Positions 1-8,705 of a DNA stretch of 64,000 nucleotides are shown in pieces. Source of the stretch: Bog-756 sp963828385 (GTDB lineage Bacteria > Actinomycetota > Acidimicrobiia > Acidimicrobiales > RAAP-2); the NCBI GenBank assembly GCA_963828385.1, contig CAWHEF010000002.1, forward strand, positions 1,860,001 to 1,924,000, written 5' to 3'. Position 1 is the stretch's first letter. Each line of letters opens with the position of its first letter. Under the pieces are notes generated by a model. It had not been told where the DNA came from, did no database searches, and saw only the letters and a program-made list of their open reading frames with translations. The position numbers were made by a program, and so were the translations under genes.

Positions 1-860
1 GCGGGCACCATGAACGAGCGCGTGCCCCGGTGCCCGGCGATCGCCTCGAGGAAGGAGCGGGCCTCGAACCGCTCGGTCACGACCGTGGTCGCTCCCACGT
101 AGAGGGCGGTCAGCGCCCATCCGGCGTGGGACGCGTGGTAGGCGGGACCGCTCATCACGTATACGTCGTCCGACGTCCAGCTCCACAGAGCCGCCTGGGC
201 GGCCATACCCGCCTGGCGCCCGGCCAGATCTCCCATGGCGCCGTGGACGACCCCTTTCGGACGGGCGGTCGTCCCCGACGTGTAGAACATCAGCTCCGGC
301 CCCGGTCCGCTGTCGGCCCCCTCCAATGGTTCGGCCCGGATCAGCTCCGATTCGTAGTCGGCGGCGTTCTCGGCCCGGACGTCGCCGGCGTCGCCACCTT
401 CGACGATCAGCATTCCGGCGTCGATGCCGGACCGGGACAGTGCCTCACGAGTCGCCGCCTCCATCGTGGCGTGCGTGACCACGGCGGCCACCTCCGCGTC
501 GCTCAGGATGTATGCCAGCTCCGCCGCCTGGAGGTGGTAGTTGAGGGGGAGGTAGGGAGCATCGAGCATCGCCGCCGCCGTCGCAACCTCGAACGGCTCG
601 ATGGAGTTGGGTAGGACGGTCGCCACCGGGCGGCCCTTCCCCACTCCGCATCGGGCCAGCACCGCTGCCAGGCGGGCAGCCCGTTCGTCGAGGTCTTCGT
701 ACGTCCGGACGCCGTCACCGCAGATGAGCGCCGGATGGCTCGGCTGGAGCCGAGCGTGAGCGGTGACACCCCGGTCGGCTCCGGTGGTCGCCGTGGTCCC
801 CGCGCCCCCCGGCTCACCCGGCTCCCTCGTGGATCCGCGCACTGCTGTCTGTTCCCCCAT
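1..860 (-). CDS. acyl-CoA synthetase (AMP-binding), 3' end outside window
   Basis: N-terminal 286 codons of an adenylate-forming enzyme; the reading frame stays open to the window edge. These enzymes activate carboxylic acids to acyl-CoA through an acyl-adenylate. The sequence shows the early motif YEDLDERAARLA (residues about 50-60) and the phosphate-binding loop YTSGTTARPKG near residue 180. It then runs through a segment with SGPAYHAS and an alanine-rich stretch typical of the substrate-pocket region. The ATG at 860 is preceded by GGAGAA and gives a roughly 30-residue polar leader before conserved sequence, so a start slightly further in is possible. It diverges from the SRPBCC/amine-oxidase pair. 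The substrate cannot be inferred. Confidence 0.85.
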   Translation of the reverse strand, partial: MGEQTAVRGSTREPGEPGGAGTTATTGADRGVTAHARLQPSHPALICGDGVRTYEDLDERAARLAAVLARCGVGKGRPVATVLPNSIEPFEVATAAAMLDAPYLPLNYHLQAAELAYILSDAEVAAVVTHATMEAATREALSRSGIDAGMLIVEGGDAGDVRAENAADYESELIRAEPLEGADSGPGPELMFYTSGTTARPKGVVHGAMGDLAGRQAGMAAQAALWSWTSDDVYVMSGPAYHASHAGWALTALYVGATTVVTERFEARSFLEAIAGHRGTRSFMVP

Positions 861-866
861 TTCTCC

Positions 867-887
867 GTGACGCTATCGTCTCGTCAC
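867..887. promoter_or_regulatory. inverted repeat GTGACG-N9-CGTCAC upstream of the synthetase
   Basis: Perfect 6-bp arms with a 9-bp spacer, only 6 bp upstream of the synthetase start. On the minus strand the spacer holds TAGCGT, a plausible -10 box, so a bound repressor would cover the promoter. Resembles a TetR-type operator, and its left half (TGACGCT) matches the site at 6074-6087. Function is inferred only. Confidence 0.35.
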
Positions 888-1027
888 CGGCGACGCCCGT
901 TACCGTGGCTGGGGCCGATGGCGCCCGATTGAATCGCTGGTGACGTCCACGGCGAGGAGCCCCGACGACGCTCGGTATGGTGCCACAAGAGCATCAGGGC
1001 ATCCGGTGGAAGGTCGGGGAGGACCAC

Positions 1028-1582
1028 ATGCGCGAACGAACTCGGACAGTCGAGCGGGACATCGAGGCTGAGCCATCCGCTGTCTGGGCCTACCGGCTGG
1101 ACTTCATGAACCTGAGTGCCTACAACCCGAACGTGCACGGGCTCGAGCGGGTGGCGGAAGCCGGGCCCGACGGGACAGGGGCGACCTACTGCTTCGCCCT
1201 CGACAGTCCGACCGGTCCTCACCGCGTCGAGCTCGCCGTGACCCGCATCGTCCCCGACCACCTCGTCGCCATCGAGATGGGCGGCGTACTTCCGGCGCGG
1301 GAGGAGCTGACCATCACCCGGACGGACGGCGATGGCGCCCCGACGGACGCCGACGGCGGCGCAACCGGGGGCGCTGGCACCCCGACCGGGGGCGCTGGCC
1401 GCCCCGACGATGGGCAGCCGCGATCAGGCCCTCCGACATCGAGGGTCGCGATCGAGCTCACGCTCCTCATACCCGACCACTTTCCCGAATCATCGGACGA
1501 CGCATTGGTCGACTCGGGCACCGAGCAGGTGCGGGCCGAGCTGGATGCAATGGCGGCACGACTGGAGACACACCATGACTGA
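1028..1582 (+). CDS. SRPBCC (START/polyketide-cyclase-like) family protein
   Basis: 184-residue protein. The first ~90 residues look like an SRPBCC fold: ERDIEAEPSAVWAYRLDFMNLSAYNP, then a beta-rich stretch ending in the helix QVRAELDAMAARLE. These proteins bind or transform hydrophobic ligands in a deep pocket; the ligand here is unknown. The ATG at 1028 is chosen because GGGGAGGA lies five bases upstream; the earlier in-frame ATG at 977 has no such site. A low-complexity Gly/Thr/Pro stretch (residues about 100-140), partly made by a 21-bp duplication, interrupts the domain. The 3' end overlaps the amine oxidase start by 8 bases, so the two are probably translationally coupled. Confidence 0.7.
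   Translation: MRERTRTVERDIEAEPSAVWAYRLDFMNLSAYNPNVHGLERVAEAGPDGTGATYCFALDSPTGPHRVELAVTRIVPDHLVAIEMGGVLPAREELTITRTDGDGAPTDADGGATGGAGTPTGGAGRPDDGQPRSGPPTSRVAIELTLLIPDHFPESSDDALVDSGTEQVRAELDAMAARLETHHD
1364..1405 (+). repeat. 21-bp in-frame tandem duplication in the SRPBCC gene
   Basis: Two adjacent 21-bp copies beginning ACCGGGGGCGCTGGC encode TGGAGTP and TGGAGRP. Seven codons per unit keep the frame. It lies in a linker-like insert, where copy number could vary by slippage. Confidence 0.8.
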
Positions 1583-3510
1583 GACGGCGACCAGAGACCC
1601 GGCGGGCACCGGCGGCAGCGGATCGGCCCACCCTCTCGACCCCCTGACCGCCTCCGAGATCCGGTCGGCGGTGGCCATCGTGCGAGCCGACAGCCGTCTC
1701 GACGAACGGGCGCGGTTCGCCTCGGTCGCTCTCGAACCCCCGCCCAAGAAGGCCCTCGCGTCATTTCGACCCGGAGATCCCTTCGACCGGAGAGTCCGTC
1801 TGGTCATCGTCCCAGGGCCCGGCGCCGGGCTCGTCGAAGCGGTCGTCGAACCCGAAACGGGCCGCATCGCGAGCTGGGACGAACGTCCCGGCATGCGTCC
1901 GGTCGTCATGTTCGAAGACTGCATGCGAGCGATGAACGCCCTGCGGGAGGACCCGACCTGGCAGGAGGCGATTCGCCGCAGGGGGATCGAAGACATCGGG
2001 CAGGTGCAGATCGACCCCTGGCCGACCGGAAACTTCGGGCGCGAGATCGAGGACGGCCGCCGTGCCGCCCGGTGCCTGTCCTATTACCGCGAAGACCCGA
2101 GCGACAACGGGTACGCCCGTCCCATCGAAGGAGTCGTCGCCACGGTGGATACCGGTCGCGGAGAAGTGCTCGAGGTCGTGGACTACGGGATCAAGCCGCT
2201 CCCCGCCGAGCGGGGGAACTACGAGGCGGCGGACCACCAGCCTCTCCGGTCCGACCTTCGACCGTTGGAGATCACGCAGCCGGATGGTCCGAGTTTCACC
2301 CTCGAGTCCAATCTGGTGACCTGGCAGGGGTGGACGATGAGGATCTCGATGGAACCCGACGAGGGTCTCGTGCTCCACGGCATCGGCATTCGCGACGGCG
2401 ACCGCACTCGACCGATCCTCGACCGAGCTTCCATCTCGGAGATGGTGGTGCCCTACGGCGACCCGGGGCCTGTCCACGGTTGGAAGAACGCCTTCGACGC
2501 CGGAGAGTGGGGGCTCGGCCGGATGACGAACTCCCTGACGTTGGGCTGTGACTGCCTGGGCGTGATCTCCTACCTCGATGCCACGTTCTGCTCCGAATGG
2601 GGAGAGCCGTACGTGGTCGAGAACGCGGTCTGCATCCACGAGGAGGACTACGGGATCCTCTGGAAGCACCAGGACATGCACGCGAGCCGGACCGATGTCC
2701 GACGATCGCGTCGCCTCGTCGTATCCTCCATCGCAACGGTCGGGAACTACGAGTACGGGTTCTACTGGTACTTCTATCTCGACGGCACCATCCAGCACGA
2801 GGTGAAGCTGACCGGGATCTTGCAGACCCAATCCATCACCGAAGGCGAGGAGACGCCCTTCGCCCGGACGATCGCCCCCGGTCTCGTGGCTCCGGTGCAC
2901 CAGCACCTCTTCTGCGCCCGACTCGATCTCGTCGTCGACGGTCCTGTCAACGAGGTGCACGAGGTCTGGGCGGAGGCGATCACTCTCGGAGAGTCGAACC
3001 CTTGGTCGAATGCCTTCGTCCCGCGTTCCGCCCGGCTCGGCACCGAGCATGCCGCGCGAGCGCGACGTCGACGCTGCATCCAGCCGGGCCTGGATGTTCG
3101 TCAACCCTTCGGTGCAGAACCGGTTGGGGGAGGCCGTGGCCTACAAGCTCGTCCCCTCGGCAACGCCGACGATGCTCGCCGACCCCGAGTCGAGCGTTGC
3201 GAAGCGAGCCGGGTTTGCCCGGCACAACCTGTGGGTGACGCCCTATGCCGCTGACGAGCGTCGTGCCGCCGGCGATTATCCGAACCAGCACGAGGGCGGC
3301 GAAGGCCTTCCCCGATGGACGCGAGCCGACCGTTCACTGGTGGGTACCGAGATCGTGGCCTGGCACACGTTCGGCGTGACCCACGTCCCCCGCCCCGAGG
3401 ACTGGCCGGTCATGCCCGTCGAGTACACGGGTTTCCATCTCGTGCCCGTCGGCTTCTTCGGTGAGAACCCGGCCCTGGACGTCCCGCCGCTCGCTCCGGG
3501 TTGCCATTGA
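1575..3510 (+). CDS. copper amine oxidase (TPQ-type primary amine oxidase), one frameshift
   Basis: About 645 codons, the usual length of bacterial copper amine oxidases, which oxidise primary amines to aldehydes with release of ammonia and H2O2. Visible landmarks: catalytic base D308 in FDAGEW; topaquinone precursor Tyr392 in VGNYEYG; copper ligands H442 and H444 in PVHQHLF; and the third ligand in GVTHVPRPEDWPVMP near the C-terminus. One extra base near 3057 (GCC GCG C GAG CGC) changes frame, so read literally the protein ends at 3254 and loses the third copper ligand. Downstream sequence is perfectly conserved, so a sequencing indel is likelier than a dead gene. No signal peptide; probably cytoplasmic. 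The ATG overlaps the SRPBCC stop. Confidence 0.88.
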
Positions 3511-3597
3511 GCCGACGGCCGACCCCATAGGCCGAGGCCGAGGGCCGACGGCCTACGCCACGGGCCAAGGCCGAAGCCGGTGGGAGGGCAGCGGTCC

Positions 3598-3633
3598 CCG
3601 GTCAGGCAGCCGTTGCCGGTCAGGCAGCCTTCC
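3598..3633 (+). repeat. 18-bp tandem duplication
   Basis: Two adjacent copies of CCGGTCAGGCAGCC plus four bases (3598-3615 and 3616-3633), differing only at their ends. It sits between the amine oxidase stop and the DUF222 gene, in a stretch rich in GGCCGA words. Confidence 0.75.
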
Positions 3634-3695
3634 GGCCAGCCGTGGCCTTCGAGTGCTCCTCGATGTTTGTCACACCCTGGTGGTTGACTCGGGCG

Positions 3696-4832
3696 ATGGA
3701 GGTGGATGCCCTCACCGAGGTGCTCGACCGGCTCACAGAAGAGGGGGCCGAGACGTTCGGCGACGGCGAGTCGCTCGTCGTGCTCCACCGTGAGCTGGCT
3801 CGCCTCGAGGCGGTCGTGGCCGAGGCGACGGCGGCCTTCGACGCCTCGGGGGCATGGGAGGCCGACGGTGCCCACACCGCTGCTGCGTGGGTGGCGACCC
3901 GGTGCCGGCTGCCCGGGGCAGTAGGTCGTCGCCAGGTTCGGCGGGGACGGGCCCTCCGCCACCTCCCGGCCTGTAGGGAGGCCTGGCTCGAAGGGGCGAT
4001 CACCTCGGCCCACGTCGACGCCGTGGCGAGGTTGAAGCGCCCGGCCACAACAGAGGCCCTCTGCCGGGACGAGGAGCTGCTCGTCACCCAGGCGAAGACC
4101 CTGGGTTTCGAGGCCTTCACCAGGTCCTGTGCCTACTGGGAGCAGCTCGCCGACCCCGACGGGGTCGAGCGCAGCGACGAAGAGCGCAGGTCCCGCCGGG
4201 ACGTCTCGCTCGAGCAGAGCTTCTGTGGGACGTGGCTCGGCACGATGACCCTCGACCCGATCTCGGGGACGATCGTCTCGAACGAGCTCGTCCGGCTCGA
4301 ACAGGCCTTGTTCGAGGCGGACTGGAAAAAGGCCCAAGACGAGCTCGGCCGAGAGCCCACCACCACCGAGCTCTCCCGCACCCACCAGCAACGTCGAGCA
4401 GACGCCCTCGTCGAGATGGCGACCCGCTCGGGCACCGCCCCCGCCGACGGGCGCCGGCCCGCCCCCCTGTTCAGCGTCTACGTCGGCTACGAGACGCTCT
4501 CGGGGCGCATCTTGGAGCTGGCCCAGGGCATGCCGCTTTCCCCCGGCGCCCTCCTCCCGTGGTTGGAGGAGGCCGACATCGAACGGGCCGTGTTCGCACC
4601 GGTGGCCCGGGTCGAGATCGGTGCCACGACACGCCTGTTCTCCGGGGCCACCCGGCGGGCGATCGAGCTGCGGGACCGCCGGTGCACCCACCCCTTCTGC
4701 GATCGTCCGGCGATCCGCTGCCAGGTCGACCACATCGTCCCCTACGGAGCAGGCGGCCCGACGACCCAGGAGAACGGCCGTCTGCTGTGCGCCTTCCACA
4801 ATCGGCTGAGGAACCAGCGGCCACCGCCGTGA
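3696..4832 (+). CDS. DUF222 / HNH endonuclease signature protein (13E12-repeat family)
   Basis: 378 residues from the ATG at 3696 (in-frame alternatives at 3642 and 3663; none has a clear ribosome site). The N-terminal ~230 residues are the helical DUF222 region typical of actinobacteria (ELARLEAVVAEATAAFDASG, AHVDAVARL). The C-terminus has an HNH nuclease motif: C330-x4-C335, D345-H346 in QVDHIVPY, and C365-x2-H368-N in LLCAFHN. The family is highly multiplied in actinobacterial genomes and often mobile-like, but its physiological role is not established. It may be a DNA-processing or selfish element. It ends convergently with the acyl-CoA dehydrogenase at 4947. Confidence 0.85.
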   Translation: MEVDALTEVLDRLTEEGAETFGDGESLVVLHRELARLEAVVAEATAAFDASGAWEADGAHTAAAWVATRCRLPGAVGRRQVRRGRALRHLPACREAWLEGAITSAHVDAVARLKRPATTEALCRDEELLVTQAKTLGFEAFTRSCAYWEQLADPDGVERSDEERRSRRDVSLEQSFCGTWLGTMTLDPISGTIVSNELVRLEQALFEADWKKAQDELGREPTTTELSRTHQQRRADALVEMATRSGTAPADGRRPAPLFSVYVGYETLSGRILELAQGMPLSPGALLPWLEEADIERAVFAPVARVEIGATTRLFSGATRRAIELRDRRCTHPFCDRPAIRCQVDHIVPYGAGGPTTQENGRLLCAFHNRLRNQRPPP

Positions 4833-4835
4833 CGC

Positions 4836-4855
4836 CGAGGGGGCAGATCCCCTCG
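4836..4855. terminator. GC-rich hairpin between convergent genes
   Basis: CGAGGGG, a 6-base loop, then CCCCTCG form a 7-bp stem just after the DUF222 stop, with partial pairing beyond. No T-tract, as is common in high-GC actinobacteria. Could serve both convergent transcripts. Confidence 0.4.
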
Positions 4856-4946
4856 TCGCCCGTCGGTCCGAACAGGGTCCTCGGATCTGCAGAGAAGCTC
4901 GTCCCCAGAGAAGCTGCCTGGTAGCCGATCCTGACAGGCGCCGGAG

Positions 4947-6054
4947 CTAGGCCGTCGCCTCTGCGGTGTCGACGAGCAGCGACGCGACCCGTTTGCGCTG
5001 GCTCGCATTCCCGCCGATCAGGACATCGTTCTGCTTGGCTCGTTTGAACAGGAAGTGGGCGTCGTCCTCCCAGGTGAAACCGACGCCGCCGTGGAGCTGG
5101 ATGTTGTCGCCCGTGACCTGCACCGCCGCTTCGGCTGCGTAGCCGGCCGCCATCGCCGCTGCCCGCTCGCGCTCGGGGATCCTCGGCGTCCGAAGCCCAC
5201 GCAGCGAACTGGACGCCGACGCGGGCCATCTCGACCAGGTGAAACATATCCACCATCTTGTGCTTCGCCACTTGAAACGAAGCAACGGGTCGGTCGAAGA
5301 CGGTTCGTTCCTTGGTGTAGCCGATGGCGAGCTCCAGGGCTCGGTCCGCCACCCCGAGGAGCTCTGACGCGGCGGCGACGGACACGTCGTCCAGGACCCG
5401 ACGCCACAACCTGCTCTGGTTGCCCGGAGGGCCGACCGGCTCGCACCGCTGCTCGTGCAGCTCGATGCGAGCGAGCTTCCGGGTCGGATCGAGGGCAGGG
5501 ACCGGGGATGCCTCGGGTTGCTCGACGACGAACGCACGTCGTCCCTCCTCCGTCCCAGCTACGACAATGGCCCACTCGGCGGTGTGACCGTCGAGAACAA
5601 GGGGCTTGACCCCGTCGAGAACCCAGGTCCCACCCTTCCGTCGGGCCCTGGTGGCGATGGCGTGCAGTGGATCTCCGTGACCGGGTTCGTGCAGCGCCAC
5701 CGTTCCCCGGGTCCGGCCGGCAGCCAGGGCGCTCAGCAGGTCCTCGGCTCCAAGGGCCCGGGCGGCGACGGTCGCCAGAACCGCCGACGAGAAGAACGGG
5801 CCGGGGAGCGGGACGCGACCCATCTCGGTGAGAACGATGCTCATCTCGGCAAGACCGGCCCCGGCGCCTCCCAATGCCTCGGGCACGAGCAGTCCGGTCC
5901 AGCCCAGCTCGACGAGGGCGCGCCAGAGTCGATCGTCGACACCGTCGACGTCATCGGCCAGCCGGCGGACGAGGTCCCCGTCGGCCGCGCGCTCCATCGC
6001 CTGGCGCGCCACGTCGCGAAGCGTCTCTTGCTCTGGGCTGAAGGTGAAGTCCAT
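4947..6054 (-). CDS. acyl-CoA dehydrogenase family protein, one frameshift
   Basis: About 368 codons, starting MDFTFSPEQETLRDVARQ; acyl-CoA dehydrogenases oxidise acyl-CoA at C2-C3 with FAD. It has the N-terminal helical domain (LGWTGLLVPEALGGAG), a divergent middle domain, and C-terminal helices with YTKERTVFDRPVASFQ and QLHGGVGFTWEDD. One extra base near 5175 (GAT CCC C GAG CGC on the coding strand) shifts the frame; the following sequence AAAMAAGYAAEAAVQV is normal family sequence. The middle domain lacks the usual TEP motif and is short, which suggests the FadE-type beta-like partner subunits of heteromeric enzymes. No partner is adjacent. An AAGGGA ribosome site precedes the ATG. Confidence 0.8.
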
Positions 6055-6356
6055 GCTACCGTCCCTTCGGTCGTGACGCTCATGTCACGTCTTGCGACTG
6101 TAGACGTCGGCGTCGGACGTCGGCGTCCCGACCAGATCCAGTCCCGATCAACCGGCAAAACGGCCCGCCGCAGGACGCCGCGAACAGCTCAGCAGGTAGC
6201 CCACCATGGGCCCAGCGAGCTCCCCCGGAAGTTAAGAGGAATCTAAGAGCAGGCGGTCAGGCGCCGCCGGCCCGACCGACGGAAGGGCACTCTGAGCTGG
6301 GAGTCCGGGGTCCGCGTCGACCCGTCACCGGTGCTCGTACACTGGACCCCACTGTC
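6055..6356. other. 302-bp divergent intergenic region
   Basis: Lies between the divergent acyl-CoA dehydrogenase (minus) and DMT transporter (plus). It holds the palindrome at 6072-6089 next to the dehydrogenase start. A TACACT -10-like box at 6338-6343 lies 13 bases before the transporter ATG. Repeats of GTCGGCGTC near 6106-6127 are visible. I see no convincing small gene. Confidence 0.5.
6072..6089. promoter_or_regulatory. palindromic operator candidate CGTGAC-N6-GTCACG
   Basis: Perfect 6-bp arms, 18 bp upstream of the acyl-CoA dehydrogenase start. Its core TGACGCTCATGTCA matches TGACGTGCATGTCA at 53915-53928 in 12 of 14 positions. That second site also lies just upstream of a CoA-enzyme gene. 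Typical size and symmetry for a TetR-family site; no regulator is adjacent. Confidence 0.45.
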
Positions 6357-7311
6357 ATGGTCTACATCCTTGCGCTCGCCGCGGCGCTGTCGAACGCACT
6401 GATCAGCATCCTCCAGCGCATGGGTGTCGAGGATGCGGGTGCGAGCGACACGCTCAAGCTGCTCGCTCATCGCCCACGCCCTTCGGCGCGGCGTGTGGCT
6501 GGCCGGCGTTCGCCCTCATGATCGGCTCCTTCGTGCTCCAGGCTCTGGCACTGCATTTCGGGGACCTGACCGAGGTGCAGCCCATCCTCGTCACCGAGCT
6601 GCTCTTCTTGGTGCTCATGCTCTCCGTCTGGTTCGGCTATCGGATCGGGCCTCGCGAATGGTTGGGCGTCATCCTGGCTGCCGGTGGACTGGCCGGGTTC
6701 CTCGCATTCTCGACGCCGACAGGCGGTGACCGCCTTCCGACCAACCTCGAGTGGGCCTTCGTCGGCGGCATATGCGTCGCCGGCATGGGGGTGGCCGTGT
6801 TGCTGGCCCTCCGCGGGCCTCGGTGGTGGCGGGCCGCCATGTTCGGGACCGCGGCGGCCGATCGGCTACGCGTTCACGGCTTCGCTCACCAAGGAGGTGA
6901 CCCACTACATCGCGGCCGACTGGGTCGCAGATCTTCGCCCACTGGGAGACCTACGCGCTCGCCGTCTTCGGAGTGCTGGCGGTGTTCCTGACCCAGAACG
7001 CCTTCCATGCCGGTCCGATCGGAGCATCCCAGGCGGCTCTCGTCCTGGTCGACCCGATAGTCAGCATCTCCATCGGCATCGCCCTCTTCGGCGACAACCT
7101 GCAGACGTCGGGCTACCGCGGTCCGCTCGAGGCGGTCTCCCTCCTGTTGCTCATCGTGGGCGGGTTCGTGCTCTCGCATTCCTCAGCCGTGGCCGTGCTG
7201 AAAGGAGAGGGCGAGACTGCGGACCTGTTGAAGCCTCGGCTCCGCCGACACATCAGAGCGACGCATTCGCCGTCCACCCATTCGGATGCCACGACCGGCG
7301 TCACCTCTTGA
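6357..7311 (+). CDS. DMT-superfamily (EamA-like) membrane transporter, four frameshifts
   Basis: Roughly 317 codons of a multi-spanning membrane protein. It starts MVYILALAAALSNALISILQR and continues through segments such as GSFVLQALALHFGDL, VLMLSVWFGYRIG, AFVGGICVAGMGVAVLLAL, YALAVFGVLAVFL and AVSLLLLIVGGFVL. The order and the QPILVTELLF and SQAALVLVDP motifs fit actinobacterial DMT-family permeases of unknown substrate. Four single extra bases (near 6471, 6508, 6860, 6930) break the frame; removing them gives an uninterrupted hydrophobic protein ending SDATTGVTS. The clustering points to sequence error. The gene stands alone, divergent from the upstream dehydrogenase and followed by another acyl-CoA dehydrogenase. 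Confidence 0.75.
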
Positions 7312-7340
7312 CTCTGACGGCCACTTGACTCTGACGGCCA
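7307..7340 (+). repeat. perfect 17-bp tandem duplication
   Basis: CTTGACTCTGACGGCCA occurs twice without a gap (7307-7323 and 7324-7340). The first copy contains the TGA of the transporter gene. Each copy carries TTGACT, a -35-like word, though its spacing to the -10 box at 7364 is too long to be a clear promoter. Confidence 0.85.
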
Positions 7341-7363
7341 CGTCATAGAAACACGAGCTTGGC

Positions 7364-7375
7364 TACAATCCGCCC
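7364..7375 (+). promoter_or_regulatory. leaderless-type -10 box (TACAAT) before the GTG at 7376
   Basis: TACAAT (7364-7369) is followed by exactly six bases and then GTG. Transcription would begin at or next to the start codon, and no ribosome-binding sequence is present. The same geometry recurs at 13333, 29141, 56959 and 63324. Confidence 0.45.
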
Positions 7376-8694
7376 GTGGACTTCTCCCTGACCGCCGAGG
7401 ACAAGGCATTCGGCGAAGAACTTCGTACCTGGCTCGACGAGCATCTCGGGCCGTTCCTGGCCGAGACCGAGGACGACGAGCAACGCGGCGCTGCTTCCGG
7501 CGACGGGAGCCCGGACACCAGCAGTCGGGACACCAGCAGTCGGGACACCAGCAGTCGGGACACGCGGCACGCCGCGACACCGGCGGCGGCGGAGCTACCG
7601 CCTCGCAGGCCCGGCGCAAGGCGTGGCAGCGCCTTCTCAACGAGGGCGGCTGGGCGGCCGTCCACTGGCCGGAAGAATGGGGAGGCCGCGAGACCACCCC
7701 CGTCCAGCGTCTCCTCTACTCCGAGATCATGGCCGAGTACCGGACCCCGGGCATCTACAACCCCAACGGCATCTGGCAGATCGGGCCGATGCTCATCCAG
7801 TGGGGCACCGACGACCAGAAGAAACGGTGGCTCCCCTCGATCATCAACGCAGAGGACCACTGGTGTCAGGGCTTCTCGGAACCGGATGCCGGCAACGACC
7901 TGGCCAACCTACGGACGACGGCCATCCTCGACCATGGCGGTGACCACTACCTGGTCAACGGGCAGAAGATCTGGATCTCGACCGCGCATCTGGCCAGGTG
8001 GGGGCTGTTCCTGTTCCGCACCGACCCGACGGCCATCGAGCGCGGCGCCAAACACGAGGGCATCACCGCCTTCATCGTCGACCTCGAGTCGGAGGGGATC
8101 GAACGGCGGCCGATCCGGGACATGTCGGGCGAGGAGATGTTCAACGAGATCGTACTTCACCGACGTGCGCGTGCCGGTCGACAACCGGCTCGGCGGCGAG
8201 GGCGAGGGCTGGATGGTGGCGATGACCACCCTCGGCCACGAACGGGTCGGCATCGCCGGCCAGATCACCAGCCTGGCCGCCGATCTGCGGGCGGTCATCG
8301 AGGCCGACCCGCGCCCTCAACCCCACCGCACTCGACGACCAGGTCATCCGCGATCGTCTGGCCCGGGCGTGGACCGAGATCGAGCTCACCCGGCTGCTCG
8401 TCTACCGGGCGTTGAGCAAGGTCATCCGCGGCGAGAAGAACTGGCCCGAGGTGCCCTTCTCCAAGCTCCAGTTCTCGGTCCTGGCCCAGACCCTGGCCGA
8501 GCTGGCCGTCGACCTGCTCGGGCCGGCTCGGGCTCCTGGCCCGTGGAGGGCCCGACACCGTCGATCGGGGCAAGTGGACCCGGCTCTACTCGTTCCAGCG
8601 CTACTCGACGATCGGCGGAGGGTCGACCGAGGTCCAGAAGGACATCATCGCCGACCGGGCCATCAAGCTGCCGGGCCGGACCCGACTGTCCTGA
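7376..8694 (+). CDS. acyl-CoA dehydrogenase, four frameshifts
   Basis: About 440 codons. The N-terminus is MDFSLTAEDKAFGEELRTWLDEHLGP; the core includes WAAVHWPEEWGGR, the FAD/substrate motif CQGFSEPDAGNDLANLRT, WISTAHLARWG, YFTDVRVPVDN and the C-terminal STIGGGSTEVQKDIIADR. This is a canonical long-form enzyme of the type found in sterol and branched-acid catabolism clusters; the substrate is inferred only as acyl-CoA. Indels: one base missing near 7575 and one extra base at about 8152, 8312 and 8529. An unusual Ser/Asp-rich linker (residues about 40-62) is built from three 15-bp repeats. It starts at a leaderless-type GTG. First gene of a same-strand run with thiolase, amidohydrolase and enoyl-CoA hydratase. 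Confidence 0.88.
7514..7558 (+). repeat. three 15-bp tandem copies inside the dehydrogenase gene
   Basis: GACACCAGCAGTCGG is repeated three times exactly, encoding DTSSR three times. It lies in the linker after the first helix, which is short in most family members, and immediately before a one-base deletion. The copy number or the frame may be a sequence error or real slippage. Confidence 0.85.
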
Positions 8695-8705
8695 CAGGAC
8701 GAGCG

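Noticed and set aside
1761..3104. Minus-strand 447-codon frame opposite the amine oxidase
   Set aside because: The plus strand encodes the topaquinone, catalytic Asp and copper-ligand motifs; the shadow has none.
3276..4799. Minus-strand 507-codon frame opposite the DUF222/HNH gene
   Set aside because: Third-position GC bias and family motifs are on the plus strand.
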